From: Donghicola mangrovi
GTDB taxonomy: Bacteria > Pseudomonadota > Alphaproteobacteria > Rhodobacterales > Rhodobacteraceae
NCBI RefSeq assembly: GCF_013377535.1
Contig: NZ_JABCJE010000010.1
Span: forward strand, 62,001-126,000
Length of the DNA stretch: 64,000 bases
Reading direction: 5' to 3'
A model generated the notes under the pieces. That model was not told where the DNA came from. It saw only the letters and a program-made list of their open reading frames with translations, and did not search any database. Below, piece by piece: positions 25,279-33,224 of the stretch. Position numbers and translations under genes: made by a program. The first letter of the stretch is position 1. Every line of letters begins with the position of its first letter.

Positions 25279-26182
25279 CATCGTCCCCAGCGTCGGTTTC
25301 GAAATCGAAATCGAGATCAAGTGAAGCCAGCAAGGCCTCATGCTCGTCGAATGCCGCGCGCGTTTCCGCCCTGCAGTGTTCATGCAGATACGCGACGCGC
25401 TCCTGCGCCGGGAGGTTCAAGACATCCCGAGGCTGCACATCGCCCTTCAACAGGACCATGCGCCCCAGTTGATCGCCCTGGCACATGTCGTCGAGCAGGT
25501 CGCCGAAGAGGTCGCTGCAAGGTGCGACGCCCGAGTGTCTGTATATGTCGGGCGCAAGCTCCTCGAGTTTCTGATCAAGGAAGTCGTCGAAGAGATCGCC
25601 GGAACCCTCGTGGTTTTCATTCCATTCGTAGTCGCGGAAACTGGACCCGGAAAGGTCGCGTACTTCGATCGCAGTCCGCTCGGACTCCAGGGCCTCCATG
25701 ATCTCTCCTTGGCCGTGAGAAGTCGCGGCCAGATGCCTGAGGCCCGTCGGGAAGGCGTCGAGTTGTGCTTGCATTTCGGCAACCTGTCGGCGGCGATCAG
25801 AGAGCTGAAGTTCGGCCACGATTGTGAACAGGGCCGCAGACATCCGCAGTATCGTCGATACCTCGACATTGTACCGGAGTGCGGTCAACTTGAGGATCAT
25901 CCGATCATTTTCCGACACTGGAAAGGCAATGCGCGTCCATCCCGTAGGCGTGGAGTTCTTGCGGTCCTCCGTGGCAGGAGGGCGTTGCAAGTCCTCGAGA
26001 GTGCGTTTGAACGCACGCTGATAGATAACCGCCGTATTCTCATTGACCTCGATCCGGTCGGAGTGTTTCAGGTGTTCCCCAAGTTGCTTACGGCCAAGCT
26101 TATGCGTTTTTTCGAATTGTGACTTGTTCAGACCGAGCTTCTCGAACTCGAATTTCAGGCGGCTTCCAAGGATGTGAGGCAT
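25271..26182 (-). CDS. Helix-turn-helix cargo protein with acidic C-terminus
   Basis: A 303-residue protein led by GGAGATG before its ATG. The first 65 residues (LKFEFEKLGLNKSQFEKTHKLGRKQLGEHLKHSDRIEVNENTAVIYQRA) look like an XRE/Cro-type HTH. The rest is helical and becomes strongly acidic near the end (DLDFDFETDAGDDDA). It heads the three-gene cargo operon. Its upstream region carries repeated TGAGGCAT octamers, one covering its own start codon, so it is probably the operon's autorepressor. I do not recognise the C-terminal family. Confidence 0.75.
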   Translation of the reverse strand: MPHILGSRLKFEFEKLGLNKSQFEKTHKLGRKQLGEHLKHSDRIEVNENTAVIYQRAFKRTLEDLQRPPATEDRKNSTPTGWTRIAFPVSENDRMILKLTALRYNVEVSTILRMSAALFTIVAELQLSDRRRQVAEMQAQLDAFPTGLRHLAATSHGQGEIMEALESERTAIEVRDLSGSSFRDYEWNENHEGSGDLFDDFLDQKLEELAPDIYRHSGVAPCSDLFGDLLDDMCQGDQLGRMVLLKGDVQPRDVLNLPAQERVAYLHEHCRAETRAAFDEHEALLASLDLDFDFETDAGDDDA

Positions 26183-26250
26183 TTTTCATCTCCAGCTCAA
26201 CATGAACCCATCTTAGACGCAAACTGTGAGGCATTCATAGAGATGCCTGA
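26175..26250. promoter_or_regulatory. TGAGGCAT octamers before the HTH gene
   Basis: TGAGGCAT occurs at 26175-26182 (overlapping the start codon) and 26227-26234, with a one-mismatch inverted copy ATGCCTGA at 26243-26250. Together with 26363-26382 they make five copies in about 210 bases, a pattern typical of a cooperative operator. Confidence 0.6.
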
Positions 26251-26362
26251 GAAAGAAACCACACCTTACATGGGGGCCATTATCCTGTTGGTTGCGGCAT
26301 TACAGAGGAAATATCATTAAACTGGGGTGCATCTGGTGCGGTGGTCGAACGAAGAACATCAG

Positions 26363-26382
26363 ATGCCTCATCCGTGAGGCAT
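26363..26382. promoter_or_regulatory. Perfect palindrome built from TGAGGCAT octamers
   Basis: ATGCCTCA and TGAGGCAT are separated by TCCG; the symmetry extends one base each side. It lies 23 bases beyond the transposase stop. It may be the main operator of the HTH protein and may also form a hairpin in the transposase transcript, though no T tract follows. Confidence 0.6.
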
Positions 26383-26404
26383 CTGAGTTCGCTGAGCGGG
26401 AGGG

Positions 26405-28240
26405 TCACCTGAACGCCAGAAGGTCACGGACGTAGACCTTGCCTTTGGCCAGCCCGAGTTTCATCGCCGGGGTCTGTCCGCGCCGGTCGGCGAGCATGTA
26501 ATTGTAGTAAAAGCGCAAGATCATGGCCACCTTCGGGACGAGGTCGGGGCGATAGTACGCGTAGGCATGCCAGATCCGCTCTGCATTCGCGCTGGTCGGG
26601 ATACCCCTTTCGAATCCCGTAAGACGGCGTCTCGCCAGATTGAAGTAGGTGTCCACGGGATGGAGAGAAGATCTGGCAAGCAGACCTGCGAGGTCATCGA
26701 CATCGTGTTGACCCAAGTCGGTCCGGAAACGAATTCGCTTTTCGGGCTCCGCTTTTGTATGGAAAGGCCAGTTGAAGCCTTCGGCCTTGAGGATCTTGCC
26801 ACGCTCCTCTTGAGGCTGATCTGCAAACCTCCGTTCCAGAAGTACCGACGTCAGCGCTTCCAACTCCGAGAATGTGGGTCGGCGGGCCATGACGCGCAGC
26901 ACTTCGTCACGATGCTCCTGTTGAAGGATCTCACGGATGGCACGCCCTTCGCGTGACAGCTCACTTCTCCGGTCATTGGTCTGCCCCTTGGTGAAGAGCA
27001 CTTCGGCGATGTCTACTCGACCCATGGCCACCTCATCCACGAACAGTGCAGAAGTGGCCGCAGCAAGACCGCTCTCTGCGTCGAGGCAAAAGAACGCGCG
27101 CCTGTAATCACGCCCGAGCAATTTCTTCACCAGCATCATATGTGCGTACATCAATATATCTGTTCGGACGCGGGCACCCTCGCCAGGGAGGTGCCAGGAG
27201 CCGCCGACGAGCAAGTCATCCTCGGAACGGATCGACCTGTTGATCTTCATTACCATGCGCAGGTATTCCGACGCCGACCAAACTCGAGCCTGTGACCGCA
27301 TCGATCTTGGAAGTTCGAAATCGCCTGACGCCAGCATCTCGTCTTCGATGTCCTCCATCGAGACACCTGGATCGAAGTCGGTTGTCGCTGCCACCACGAA
27401 CTGGCTGCCTTGATGAACCGTCGCCATGTGCAAAAGCGGAATAGTGCCACGACGCTGTTTGATGGGCCAATTCACCAGCACAACCTGAATGTCGGTTGCG
27501 AAAATCGGAGCCTGGTTGGCGAAGCAACTCGCCAAGCGGGTCTCACGGCGTGCCGCAAAGAGCCTGCATTGCTCGGCCAGAAAATCGATCTTGCTGTAGA
27601 TATGCGGTGCATTCACATCAAGTATCTCAGTCATACGCCGGATCGGGACTTTATTGACCAAAGCCTTGAAGATTGCTCCCGTCTTGTCGGTCTTCTTGTG
27701 CCGTCTGGTGGCCTTCCCGGTAGAGAAGGTGGCGCCACATGCCTTGCATCTCAGTCTTTGATCTCCGGAAGCAGTCTTGCCGAACCGGAAATAGGCTGAG
27801 GGCGCGAACACCGGTGGAAGTCCGTGGTTCCTGCAGCCATGCGTCGGGCAGGTTGCGAAAAAAGATTTCCTATGCCACTGTGAGACACGCGAAAATTCCT
27901 GCATGATCGCGATGTTGGATTTTATGATGTTGAAGCCCGTGCAACTCGAGCAGCGAAACGATCTCTCCTCATCCGAACCAGAAACTCTGCCTCTGGTTGC
28001 ATCCTGACCGCGCCCGCTGCGAGCGTAAGGATCTGGCAGAACACCGAAGAGATCACAGTGTGGATCTCGGCAAAAATTCACCGAAAATCCGGCAGGTGTA
28101 CGAGGCAACCTTCGGCGCAATGCTCTCGAAGAAATCCTCGGGGCTTTCTCGTCATCACCTTCAGTTGACACGCCAGCAACCCATTCATTCAAATAGAAAA
28201 GTGCTGGCACAATAGCGCCAGCACTCATTCCATTCAACAT
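26405..28240 (-). CDS. Large IS1-like DDE transposase with tandem zinc ribbons
   Basis: A 611-residue protein whose frame opens inside the right inverted repeat (ATG 28240; the true start may be later). Two zinc ribbons are visible: Cys57/62/97/100 and Cys131/136/165/168. The second is followed by an InsA-like helical segment (IFKALVNKVPIRRMTEILDVNAPHIYSKI). A catalytic-type core follows: IFATDIQVVLVNWP (Asp250), beta strands with VVAATTDFDPG, and AFFCLDAES (Asp387). I cannot fix the final Glu. IS1 transposases are far shorter and arise by frameshift, whereas this is one uninterrupted frame. Being next to the element end fits its role in moving the element. Confidence 0.75.
   Translation of the reverse strand: MLNGMSAGAIVPALFYLNEWVAGVSTEGDDEKAPRISSRALRRRLPRTPAGFSVNFCRDPHCDLFGVLPDPYARSGRGQDATRGRVSGSDEERSFRCSSCTGFNIIKSNIAIMQEFSRVSQWHRKSFFATCPTHGCRNHGLPPVFAPSAYFRFGKTASGDQRLRCKACGATFSTGKATRRHKKTDKTGAIFKALVNKVPIRRMTEILDVNAPHIYSKIDFLAEQCRLFAARRETRLASCFANQAPIFATDIQVVLVNWPIKQRRGTIPLLHMATVHQGSQFVVAATTDFDPGVSMEDIEDEMLASGDFELPRSMRSQARVWSASEYLRMVMKINRSIRSEDDLLVGGSWHLPGEGARVRTDILMYAHMMLVKKLLGRDYRRAFFCLDAESGLAAATSALFVDEVAMGRVDIAEVLFTKGQTNDRRSELSREGRAIREILQQEHRDEVLRVMARRPTFSELEALTSVLLERRFADQPQEERGKILKAEGFNWPFHTKAEPEKRIRFRTDLGQHDVDDLAGLLARSSLHPVDTYFNLARRRLTGFERGIPTSANAERIWHAYAYYRPDLVPKVAMILRFYYNYMLADRRGQTPAMKLGLAKGKVYVRDLLAFR
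28201..28224. repeat. Inner hairpin next to the right terminal repeat
   Basis: GTGCTGGC (28201-28208) and GCCAGCAC (28217-28224) form a perfect 8-bp stem ten bases inside the right end, within the first codons of the transposase frame. It could limit transposase translation or mark the end for the enzyme. Confidence 0.5.
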
Positions 28241-28257
28241 TTATGCTAACGGCTGGC
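28235..28257 (-). repeat. Right terminal inverted repeat
   Basis: Read on the minus strand it starts GCCAGCCGTTAGCATAAATG. It contains the ATG at 28240 that opens the transposase frame. Confidence 0.85.
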
Positions 28258-28274
28258 GACAGAGCGGCCCCTTT
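28258..28274. repeat. Right target duplication and right half of split terminator
   Basis: GACAGAGC (28258-28265) repeats 24261-24268, followed by GGCCCC and TTT. On the minus strand this is the first arm and loop of the RTX gene's terminator, four bases after its stop; the second arm and T tract now lie 4 kb away. Confidence 0.75.
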
Positions 28275-28278
28275 CAGA

Positions 28279-29454
28279 TCATCCGAAAACGTAGTGCCCG
28301 TGGGTCGCGTCGTCCAAGGTGGTATCCAGCAGCAGGATTTTGCCCTTGCCGTAGCCGACCAGCACGTCGTCATCGACTTGGGTGAACCGCAGGTCGTCCA
28401 CGCTCTCGCGGCCAGTGTGCTTCAGCACGATGGTGTCATGATCGACGTCGAAGTCGGTGATGGTGTCATGACCCGCGCGACCACTAAAGATAAAGCGATC
28501 GTTCCCACCGCCACCGGTCAGAGTGTCGTCGCCTTTGCCGCCGGTCAGCTTGTCCAAGCCGGCGCCGCCGACCAGGGTATCGTCTCCGTCCTGACCGAAC
28601 AGCTTGTCGCGACCGCCCCCACCGTTGAGGTAGTCGCCATTGGCGCCGCCATACAGCTTGTCCTTGTCTTGGCCGCCATAGAGCCGGTCCCAGCCCCAAT
28701 CGCCGGACAACAGGTCATTGCCTGCGCCGCCGGTCAGCGTGTCATTGCCGTCCTCGCCATAGAGGCTGTCGGCCCCGTCATCGCCATAGAGCTTGTCCCA
28801 ATCGTCGCCGCCGAACAGCAGATCGTTGCCGTTGCCACCATTCAGGGTGTCCGCGTTCTCTGCGCCAAAGAGTTGGTCGTTGCCATCGTCGCCGTTCAGA
28901 ACATCGCGCCCGTAGTTGCCATAGAGCAGATCGTTTCCGGTGCCGCCATTCAGGGAGTCTGCGCCATCGCCACCGATGACCCAGTCATTGCCCCCCAGCG
29001 CATCGACGCGGGTGTCGGTGTCCTCAACGACGATGACGTTGTGGCCCGCCAGCAACGTGGTGCCAAGCGACTGGCCAGACGCAAAGCTGTCGAGCACGGT
29101 TTTCTCAGAGAGCGGGCTGCTGGTCATAAAGGCAAAGGCTTCGTCGTCGCCGAAATATCCTGCGGCATAGACGTCGCCGTTGCTGTCGGCGAAATCACTC
29201 AGGTCGTTCCCGGCAAGTGCCAGCATACCATTGGCGGTTTCGGCATAGACGGCCTCTTCGACGTCCACGCTCAGGTAATAGGTGTCGCCCTCGAAATAGA
29301 ACTCTTCGTAGGCTGCCTCGGTGGCCGTCTCGGACTGGATTTGGCTTGCGCTATTCCAGAGATTTGTCTGGGGCAAAAAAGACGCCGCTGTTACGTCGAA
29401 GCCGTAGGTAAAGATGATGGACGAAAAGCGATCGAAAAGATTGATGTTGGCCAA
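28279..29454 (-). CDS. RTX-type calcium-binding protein (paralogue 1)
   Basis: A 391-residue acidic protein. After an N-terminal domain of about 145 residues it has some ten GGxGxDxLxGGxGxD nonapeptide-like repeats (for example GGTGNDLLYGN, GGAGNDLLSGD, GGGGNDRFIFS) that fold into Ca-binding beta rolls. It ends in a short domain typical of type I secretion substrates. There is no cleaved signal peptide and no type I exporter in the window. N- and C-terminal domains resemble those of the gene at 29604, so the two are a tandem duplication. The function of the N-terminal domain is unknown. Its terminator was split by the mobile element. Confidence 0.88.
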   Translation of the reverse strand: MANINLFDRFSSIIFTYGFDVTAASFLPQTNLWNSASQIQSETATEAAYEEFYFEGDTYYLSVDVEEAVYAETANGMLALAGNDLSDFADSNGDVYAAGYFGDDEAFAFMTSSPLSEKTVLDSFASGQSLGTTLLAGHNVIVVEDTDTRVDALGGNDWVIGGDGADSLNGGTGNDLLYGNYGRDVLNGDDGNDQLFGAENADTLNGGNGNDLLFGGDDWDKLYGDDGADSLYGEDGNDTLTGGAGNDLLSGDWGWDRLYGGQDKDKLYGGANGDYLNGGGGRDKLFGQDGDDTLVGGAGLDKLTGGKGDDTLTGGGGNDRFIFSGRAGHDTITDFDVDHDTIVLKHTGRESVDDLRFTQVDDDVLVGYGKGKILLLDTTLDDATHGHYVFG

Positions 29455-29570
29455 TTGAATTGCCTCCAGTCTGACCCTGTGCCCATTTGGGCTTATGCGC
29501 GGGGCTTACGGTTCGCCTCTGGTGATGGCAAATCACGTTTTCACAGCCCATGATTGTATTCGGCGAATGG

Positions 29571-29593
29571 AAAAGGGGCCGGTTATCCGGCCC
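29571..29593 (-). terminator. Intrinsic terminator of RTX paralogue 2
   Basis: GGGCCGG and CCGGCCC pair around a four-base loop; the minus strand continues with C and TTTT (29571-29574). It lies ten bases past the stop. It closely resembles the terminator that can be rebuilt for paralogue 1. Confidence 0.85.
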
Positions 29594-29603
29594 GAGCCCA
29601 AAT

Positions 29604-30611
29604 TTAGGTGAAAGAGATATCCGCCCCGAGGATGTCCGAAAGCTCGGTATTCTCCAGCAGGATTTCCCCTTTGCCGTAGTCAATCAGAACGTCATGACCA
29701 TGCTGAGTGATTTCCAGATCGTCGATGCTGTGATTGCCGGTACGGCGCAGGATCAGATCGTCCAGATCGGCGTCGAAATCGGTGATCACGTCATTGCCTG
29801 CGCGGCCGACAAAGATGAACTTGTCCGCACGGGCACCACCGGTCAGTGTGTCGTTACCTTTGCCGCCCACCAGCACGTCGCGGCCGTTCTGACCCAGCAG
29901 GATATCAAGGCCGTCCTCGCCATAGAGCTTGTCGTTGCCGCCACCGCCGCGCACCAGATCCGACTGTTCGCCCGCCAGAATGCGGTCGTGGCCGGTGCCA
30001 CCGTTAATGGTGTCCTCGCCTGCGCCGCCGATGATGGTGTCCTTTCCGCTGGCGCCAAGGATGATATCCGCGCCGTCCATGCCTTTGATCAGGTCATTTC
30101 CCTTGCCGCCGAAAATGGTGTCCTGACCATTGCTGCCCAGAATGGTGTCATTGCCGGCAAAGGCTTCGACGCGGGCGCTTTCTTCGATGACAATCAGATC
30201 GTTGCCGCGCAGGGCCAGCGCGGTGAAAGAGGCGCCGGAATTGAGGTATTCGTAAATCTTCATCTCGGGAATAAGGTTATTCGTGACAAAGGAAACGTAA
30301 CCCCCAGCGTTGCCGTAAACAAAGCTGTTCATGCCGCCATTGGTTTCGGGATTATCGGACAGATTGAAACCGGTGATATCCAGAAACTCGGTCTCGGTCG
30401 GGATATAGACTTCTTCGCCGTAGGTGAATTCGACGGCATAAGTATCGCCATCCACCACGTATTCGCCGTAATACTCCCCGCCTTCGTAGAATTCGGGTTC
30501 CATGCTCATGTTGAAATCCGACGGAACGAGCATGAAGCTATTTGCGGTGATGTCGATGCCCGCAGTCAGAAGCGCGGTATCCGCCCCCGACAGTACGTTG
30601 ATGAACGCCAT
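29604..30611 (-). CDS. RTX-type calcium-binding protein (paralogue 2)
   Basis: A 335-residue acidic protein with the same plan as its neighbour: an N-terminal domain of about 150 residues starting MAFINVLSGAD, then about eight Ca-binding repeats (GGKGNDLIKG, GGAGEDTING, GGGGNDKLYG, GGKGNDTLTG). The C-terminal segment (ITDFDADLDDLILRR...YGKGEILLENTELSDI) aligns with that of paralogue 1. Probably exported by a type I system encoded elsewhere and held at or released from the cell surface. Each of the two genes has its own promoter gap and terminator. Confidence 0.88.
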   Translation of the reverse strand: MAFINVLSGADTALLTAGIDITANSFMLVPSDFNMSMEPEFYEGGEYYGEYVVDGDTYAVEFTYGEEVYIPTETEFLDITGFNLSDNPETNGGMNSFVYGNAGGYVSFVTNNLIPEMKIYEYLNSGASFTALALRGNDLIVIEESARVEAFAGNDTILGSNGQDTIFGGKGNDLIKGMDGADIILGASGKDTIIGGAGEDTINGGTGHDRILAGEQSDLVRGGGGNDKLYGEDGLDILLGQNGRDVLVGGKGNDTLTGGARADKFIFVGRAGNDVITDFDADLDDLILRRTGNHSIDDLEITQHGHDVLIDYGKGEILLENTELSDILGADISFT

Positions 30612-30805
30612 ATTTTTTGACCCATTATACTTGTTAACAAACAGTTACGGGTTCACTTGTATGGGGCGGCGGGTCCTCCGGCAAACAGTGCTTACGGGAG
30701 GCTTGGTAGGGAAATCCATACCATTGCTCGCACGCGGGCTCTGGATTTCCGACCTAGTTTCGTTAGGTTTCGGGCCTTGAATACGGTCAGAGGAGAGGCC
30801 CAAAG

Positions 30806-31459
30806 ATGGTTGCGCAAAGTGTCGGGTTTGATGAACTGGTTCAGGCGGCTGGGGCGCTGATGTCCGGCGCGGGGCGCAAATTCATCGGGATCGCCGGGGC
30901 CCCCGGTTCCGGCAAAAGCACCACGGTCGAACGTCTGCTCGAGGCGCTAGAGGCGGACCACCCCGGACAGGTGGCGATCCTGCCCATGGACGGGTTCCAC
31001 TATGACGATGCGGTGCTGCACCAGATGGGCCGCCGCCCGTGGAAGGGCGCGCCGGATACCTTTGATGTGGGTGGCCTTGTGTCGGTGCTGAGGCGGCTGA
31101 AGGACGGCTCGGAAACCCGCGTGGCGGTCCCTGTATTCGACCGTGTTCTAGAGATTTCGCGCGGCAGTGCGCGGATCATCCCCGACGATGTGAAGCTGAT
31201 CCTGGTCGAGGGGAACTATGTCCTGCTGGACCGTGCCCCTTGGGATGCGCTGGACGGGATGTTCGATCTGACGGTGATGATTGATGTGCCCGAAGACGAG
31301 CTCCGCCGCCGCCTGCGCGCCCGGTGGGAGCATTTCGGACTCACCGAGGATCAGATCGCGCACAAGCTGGACGGGAATGACCTGCCCAACGGGCGCGATG
31401 TGATCCAAGGGAGCCGCCCCGCCGATATCATCTACCGGCAGGACGAGGGGAGCCTTTAA
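30806..31459 (+). CDS. FrcK-like P-loop sugar/nucleoside kinase
   Basis: A 217-residue kinase of the uridine kinase/PanK fold. It has a P-loop GAPGSGKSTT (31-40), PMDGFHYDDAVL as the substrate region typical of FrcK/YggC proteins, and LILVEGNYVLLD as Walker B. The C-terminal RLRARWEHFGLT is the LID. FrcK homologues accompany fructose-type ABC transporters but their substrate is not firmly known. Its TAA shares a TTAA with the convergent dhaKL stop. Whether it works with the DhaKL/isomerase pair is unclear, since the genes point toward each other. Confidence 0.8.
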   Translation: MVAQSVGFDELVQAAGALMSGAGRKFIGIAGAPGSGKSTTVERLLEALEADHPGQVAILPMDGFHYDDAVLHQMGRRPWKGAPDTFDVGGLVSVLRRLKDGSETRVAVPVFDRVLEISRGSARIIPDDVKLILVEGNYVLLDRAPWDALDGMFDLTVMIDVPEDELRRRLRARWEHFGLTEDQIAHKLDGNDLPNGRDVIQGSRPADIIYRQDEGSL

Positions 31460-33210
31460 CCCAGCGCCTTTTTGGCAGCTGCGGTGATTGCCTCTAGCAT
31501 CACGTGGGCCGAGGCTGCGCCGGGGTCCACGTGGCCGATCGAACGCGCACCCAACTTGGCCGAGCGGCCACGGCGGCTTTCGATTTCAGCGGTGTAGTCG
31601 CGGCCCGACTTGGCGCCTTCGGTCGCGGCGGCCAGACAGCCGATCGCGTCCGCGTTGTCGGCCAGCGCCTCTTTGGCTTTGGCAACGGCGGGGACCCAAG
31701 CGTCGATCATGGTCTTGTCGCCGACCTGAGCGCCGCCACGGGCCAGAATGCCCGCGCACAGGCCATCAACCCAAGCAACCATCGCGCCAGCGTCCAGATT
31801 CCAGCGATCCGACACCGCTTCGCCCGCCTTGCGGAAGGCCGAGGCGTACAGCGGGCCCGACGACGCGCCAACCGCATCAAGGAACGCTTTGGCCATGATC
31901 TCGCAGGTCTGGCTGATGGTTTTCTCGGTGTCATCGGTCACCAGCTTGCCGCGCACGGCGGTCCAGCCGATGTCCATGGTCACGCCGTGGTCACCGTCAC
32001 CGATCACGCCGTCCAGCTCGGACAGCCAGTCGCGCTTTTCGTGGATGGCGGCGCCGGCGGCCAGCATCATGTCCTTGAACATCGCGGGGGTGATGGGGCC
32101 ATCGGTGTTCAGTTTGCTGGTGTCAACGGCGGTCACCTCTTTGGCGGTGTCCGCGTGGCGACGGGTGCGGGTGCCCTTGGGCTCGAGCGAGCCAGCCACA
32201 GTCAGGCCGGGGGTGCGGCAGGGGGTGTCCAGCAGCAGCTGCAGGTCATCGTCCAGCTTCAGCAAGGTGATCGACGCGCCCGCCATCTCCAGCGAACTGA
32301 CGTATTCGCCGACCCAGCTGTGGTGGATGTCGATGCCCTTTTCGCCAAGAATCTCGGCCACGCGGCGGTGGATGATGTAGAGTTCCAGCTGGCCGGTTGC
32401 GCCAAGGCCGTTCACCAGAACAGCAACCTTGTCGCCTTCGGTCAGGCCCATGTCGTCCAGAATGGGCTGCATCAGCTCGTCGGTGACAGCGTCCGCGTTT
32501 TCCAGACGGCCGCGGCGGATGCCGGGTTCGCCGTGAACGCCCATGCCGATTTCCATTTCGTCATGGCCGAGGTGAAAGTTCAGTTTGCCGGTCTGGGGCA
32601 TAGAGCACGCAGTCAGCGCCACGCCCATGCTGCGGGTGTTGGCGTTCGCGGCCTGCGCGGCGGCATAGCACGCCTCTAGGTCACGGCCATGTTCGGCGGC
32701 AGCGCCTGCGATCTTGAACACAAAGAAGTCGCCCGCGATGCCGCGACGCTCGTTCTGGCGCTCTTTGGGAGCGGAGGCCACGTCGTCGATCACCTGAACC
32801 GACTTGGTGGGGATGCCCATGCCTTCGCACTCTTCGGCGGCCATGTCGAAGTTCAGCACGTCGCCGGTGTAGTTCCCGTACAGGAACATTACGCCAGCGC
32901 CGCCATCGACGGCACGCGCCGCATCCATGATCTGCTCGGGCGAGGGCGAGGCAAAGACGTTGCCCACAGCCGCTGCGTCCGCCAGACCACGGCCCACGTA
33001 GCCCGCGAACGCAGGCTCGTGGCCCGAGCCGCCGCCGATCACGATGCCGACCTTGCCGTCACGGGGGCCATCCACGGCCACAACCGCGCGGCCGGTGGGG
33101 CCTTCGACGGACAGGATGTCGGGGTGCGCGGACACCATGCCCGCAATCATTTCCGAGATAATATTCTCGGGCGCGTTAATCAGTTTCTTGGTGCGGATAT
33201 CTGCTGTCAT
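31456..33210 (-). CDS. DhaK-DhaL fusion, ATP-dependent dihydroxyacetone-type kinase
   Basis: A 584-residue kinase joining both domains. In the DhaK half, GGGSGHEPAFAGYVG (59-73) binds substrate and His226 (GVHGEPGIRRG) corresponds to the residue that binds the ketone covalently. The DhaL half has the Mg-ATP motif DGVIGDGDHGVTMDIGW. The start at 33210 has AGGAGG upstream; a longer frame to 33384 overlaps the neighbouring gene. ATP-dependent fusions act on dihydroxyacetone, but relatives phosphorylate erythrulose or other short ketoses. The co-transcribed isomerase 14 bases upstream leaves the substrate open. Confidence 0.88.
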   Translation of the reverse strand: MTADIRTKKLINAPENIISEMIAGMVSAHPDILSVEGPTGRAVVAVDGPRDGKVGIVIGGGSGHEPAFAGYVGRGLADAAAVGNVFASPSPEQIMDAARAVDGGAGVMFLYGNYTGDVLNFDMAAEECEGMGIPTKSVQVIDDVASAPKERQNERRGIAGDFFVFKIAGAAAEHGRDLEACYAAAQAANANTRSMGVALTACSMPQTGKLNFHLGHDEMEIGMGVHGEPGIRRGRLENADAVTDELMQPILDDMGLTEGDKVAVLVNGLGATGQLELYIIHRRVAEILGEKGIDIHHSWVGEYVSSLEMAGASITLLKLDDDLQLLLDTPCRTPGLTVAGSLEPKGTRTRRHADTAKEVTAVDTSKLNTDGPITPAMFKDMMLAAGAAIHEKRDWLSELDGVIGDGDHGVTMDIGWTAVRGKLVTDDTEKTISQTCEIMAKAFLDAVGASSGPLYASAFRKAGEAVSDRWNLDAGAMVAWVDGLCAGILARGGAQVGDKTMIDAWVPAVAKAKEALADNADAIGCLAAATEGAKSGRDYTAEIESRRGRSAKLGARSIGHVDPGAASAHVMLEAITAAAKKALG

Positions 33211-33224
33211 TGGTCGTCCTCCTC

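Larger units (their letters stand above)
24269..28257 (-). mobile_element. IS1-like mobile element with three cargo genes, about 4.0 kb
   Basis: The two ends are 23-bp inverted repeats (24269-24291 and 28235-28257) that match at 21 of 23 positions and start GCCAGCCGTTA. They are bracketed by a direct repeat of 8-10 bp. Inside are four genes, all on the minus strand: a 611-residue protein with two InsA-like zinc ribbons and a DDE-type core, a helix-turn-helix protein, a DUF4258-like protein and an unknown protein. Short inverted repeats and an 8-9 bp target duplication are typical of IS1; the size and cargo are not. Joining the flanks restores a perfect terminator (see findings). Confidence 0.8.
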
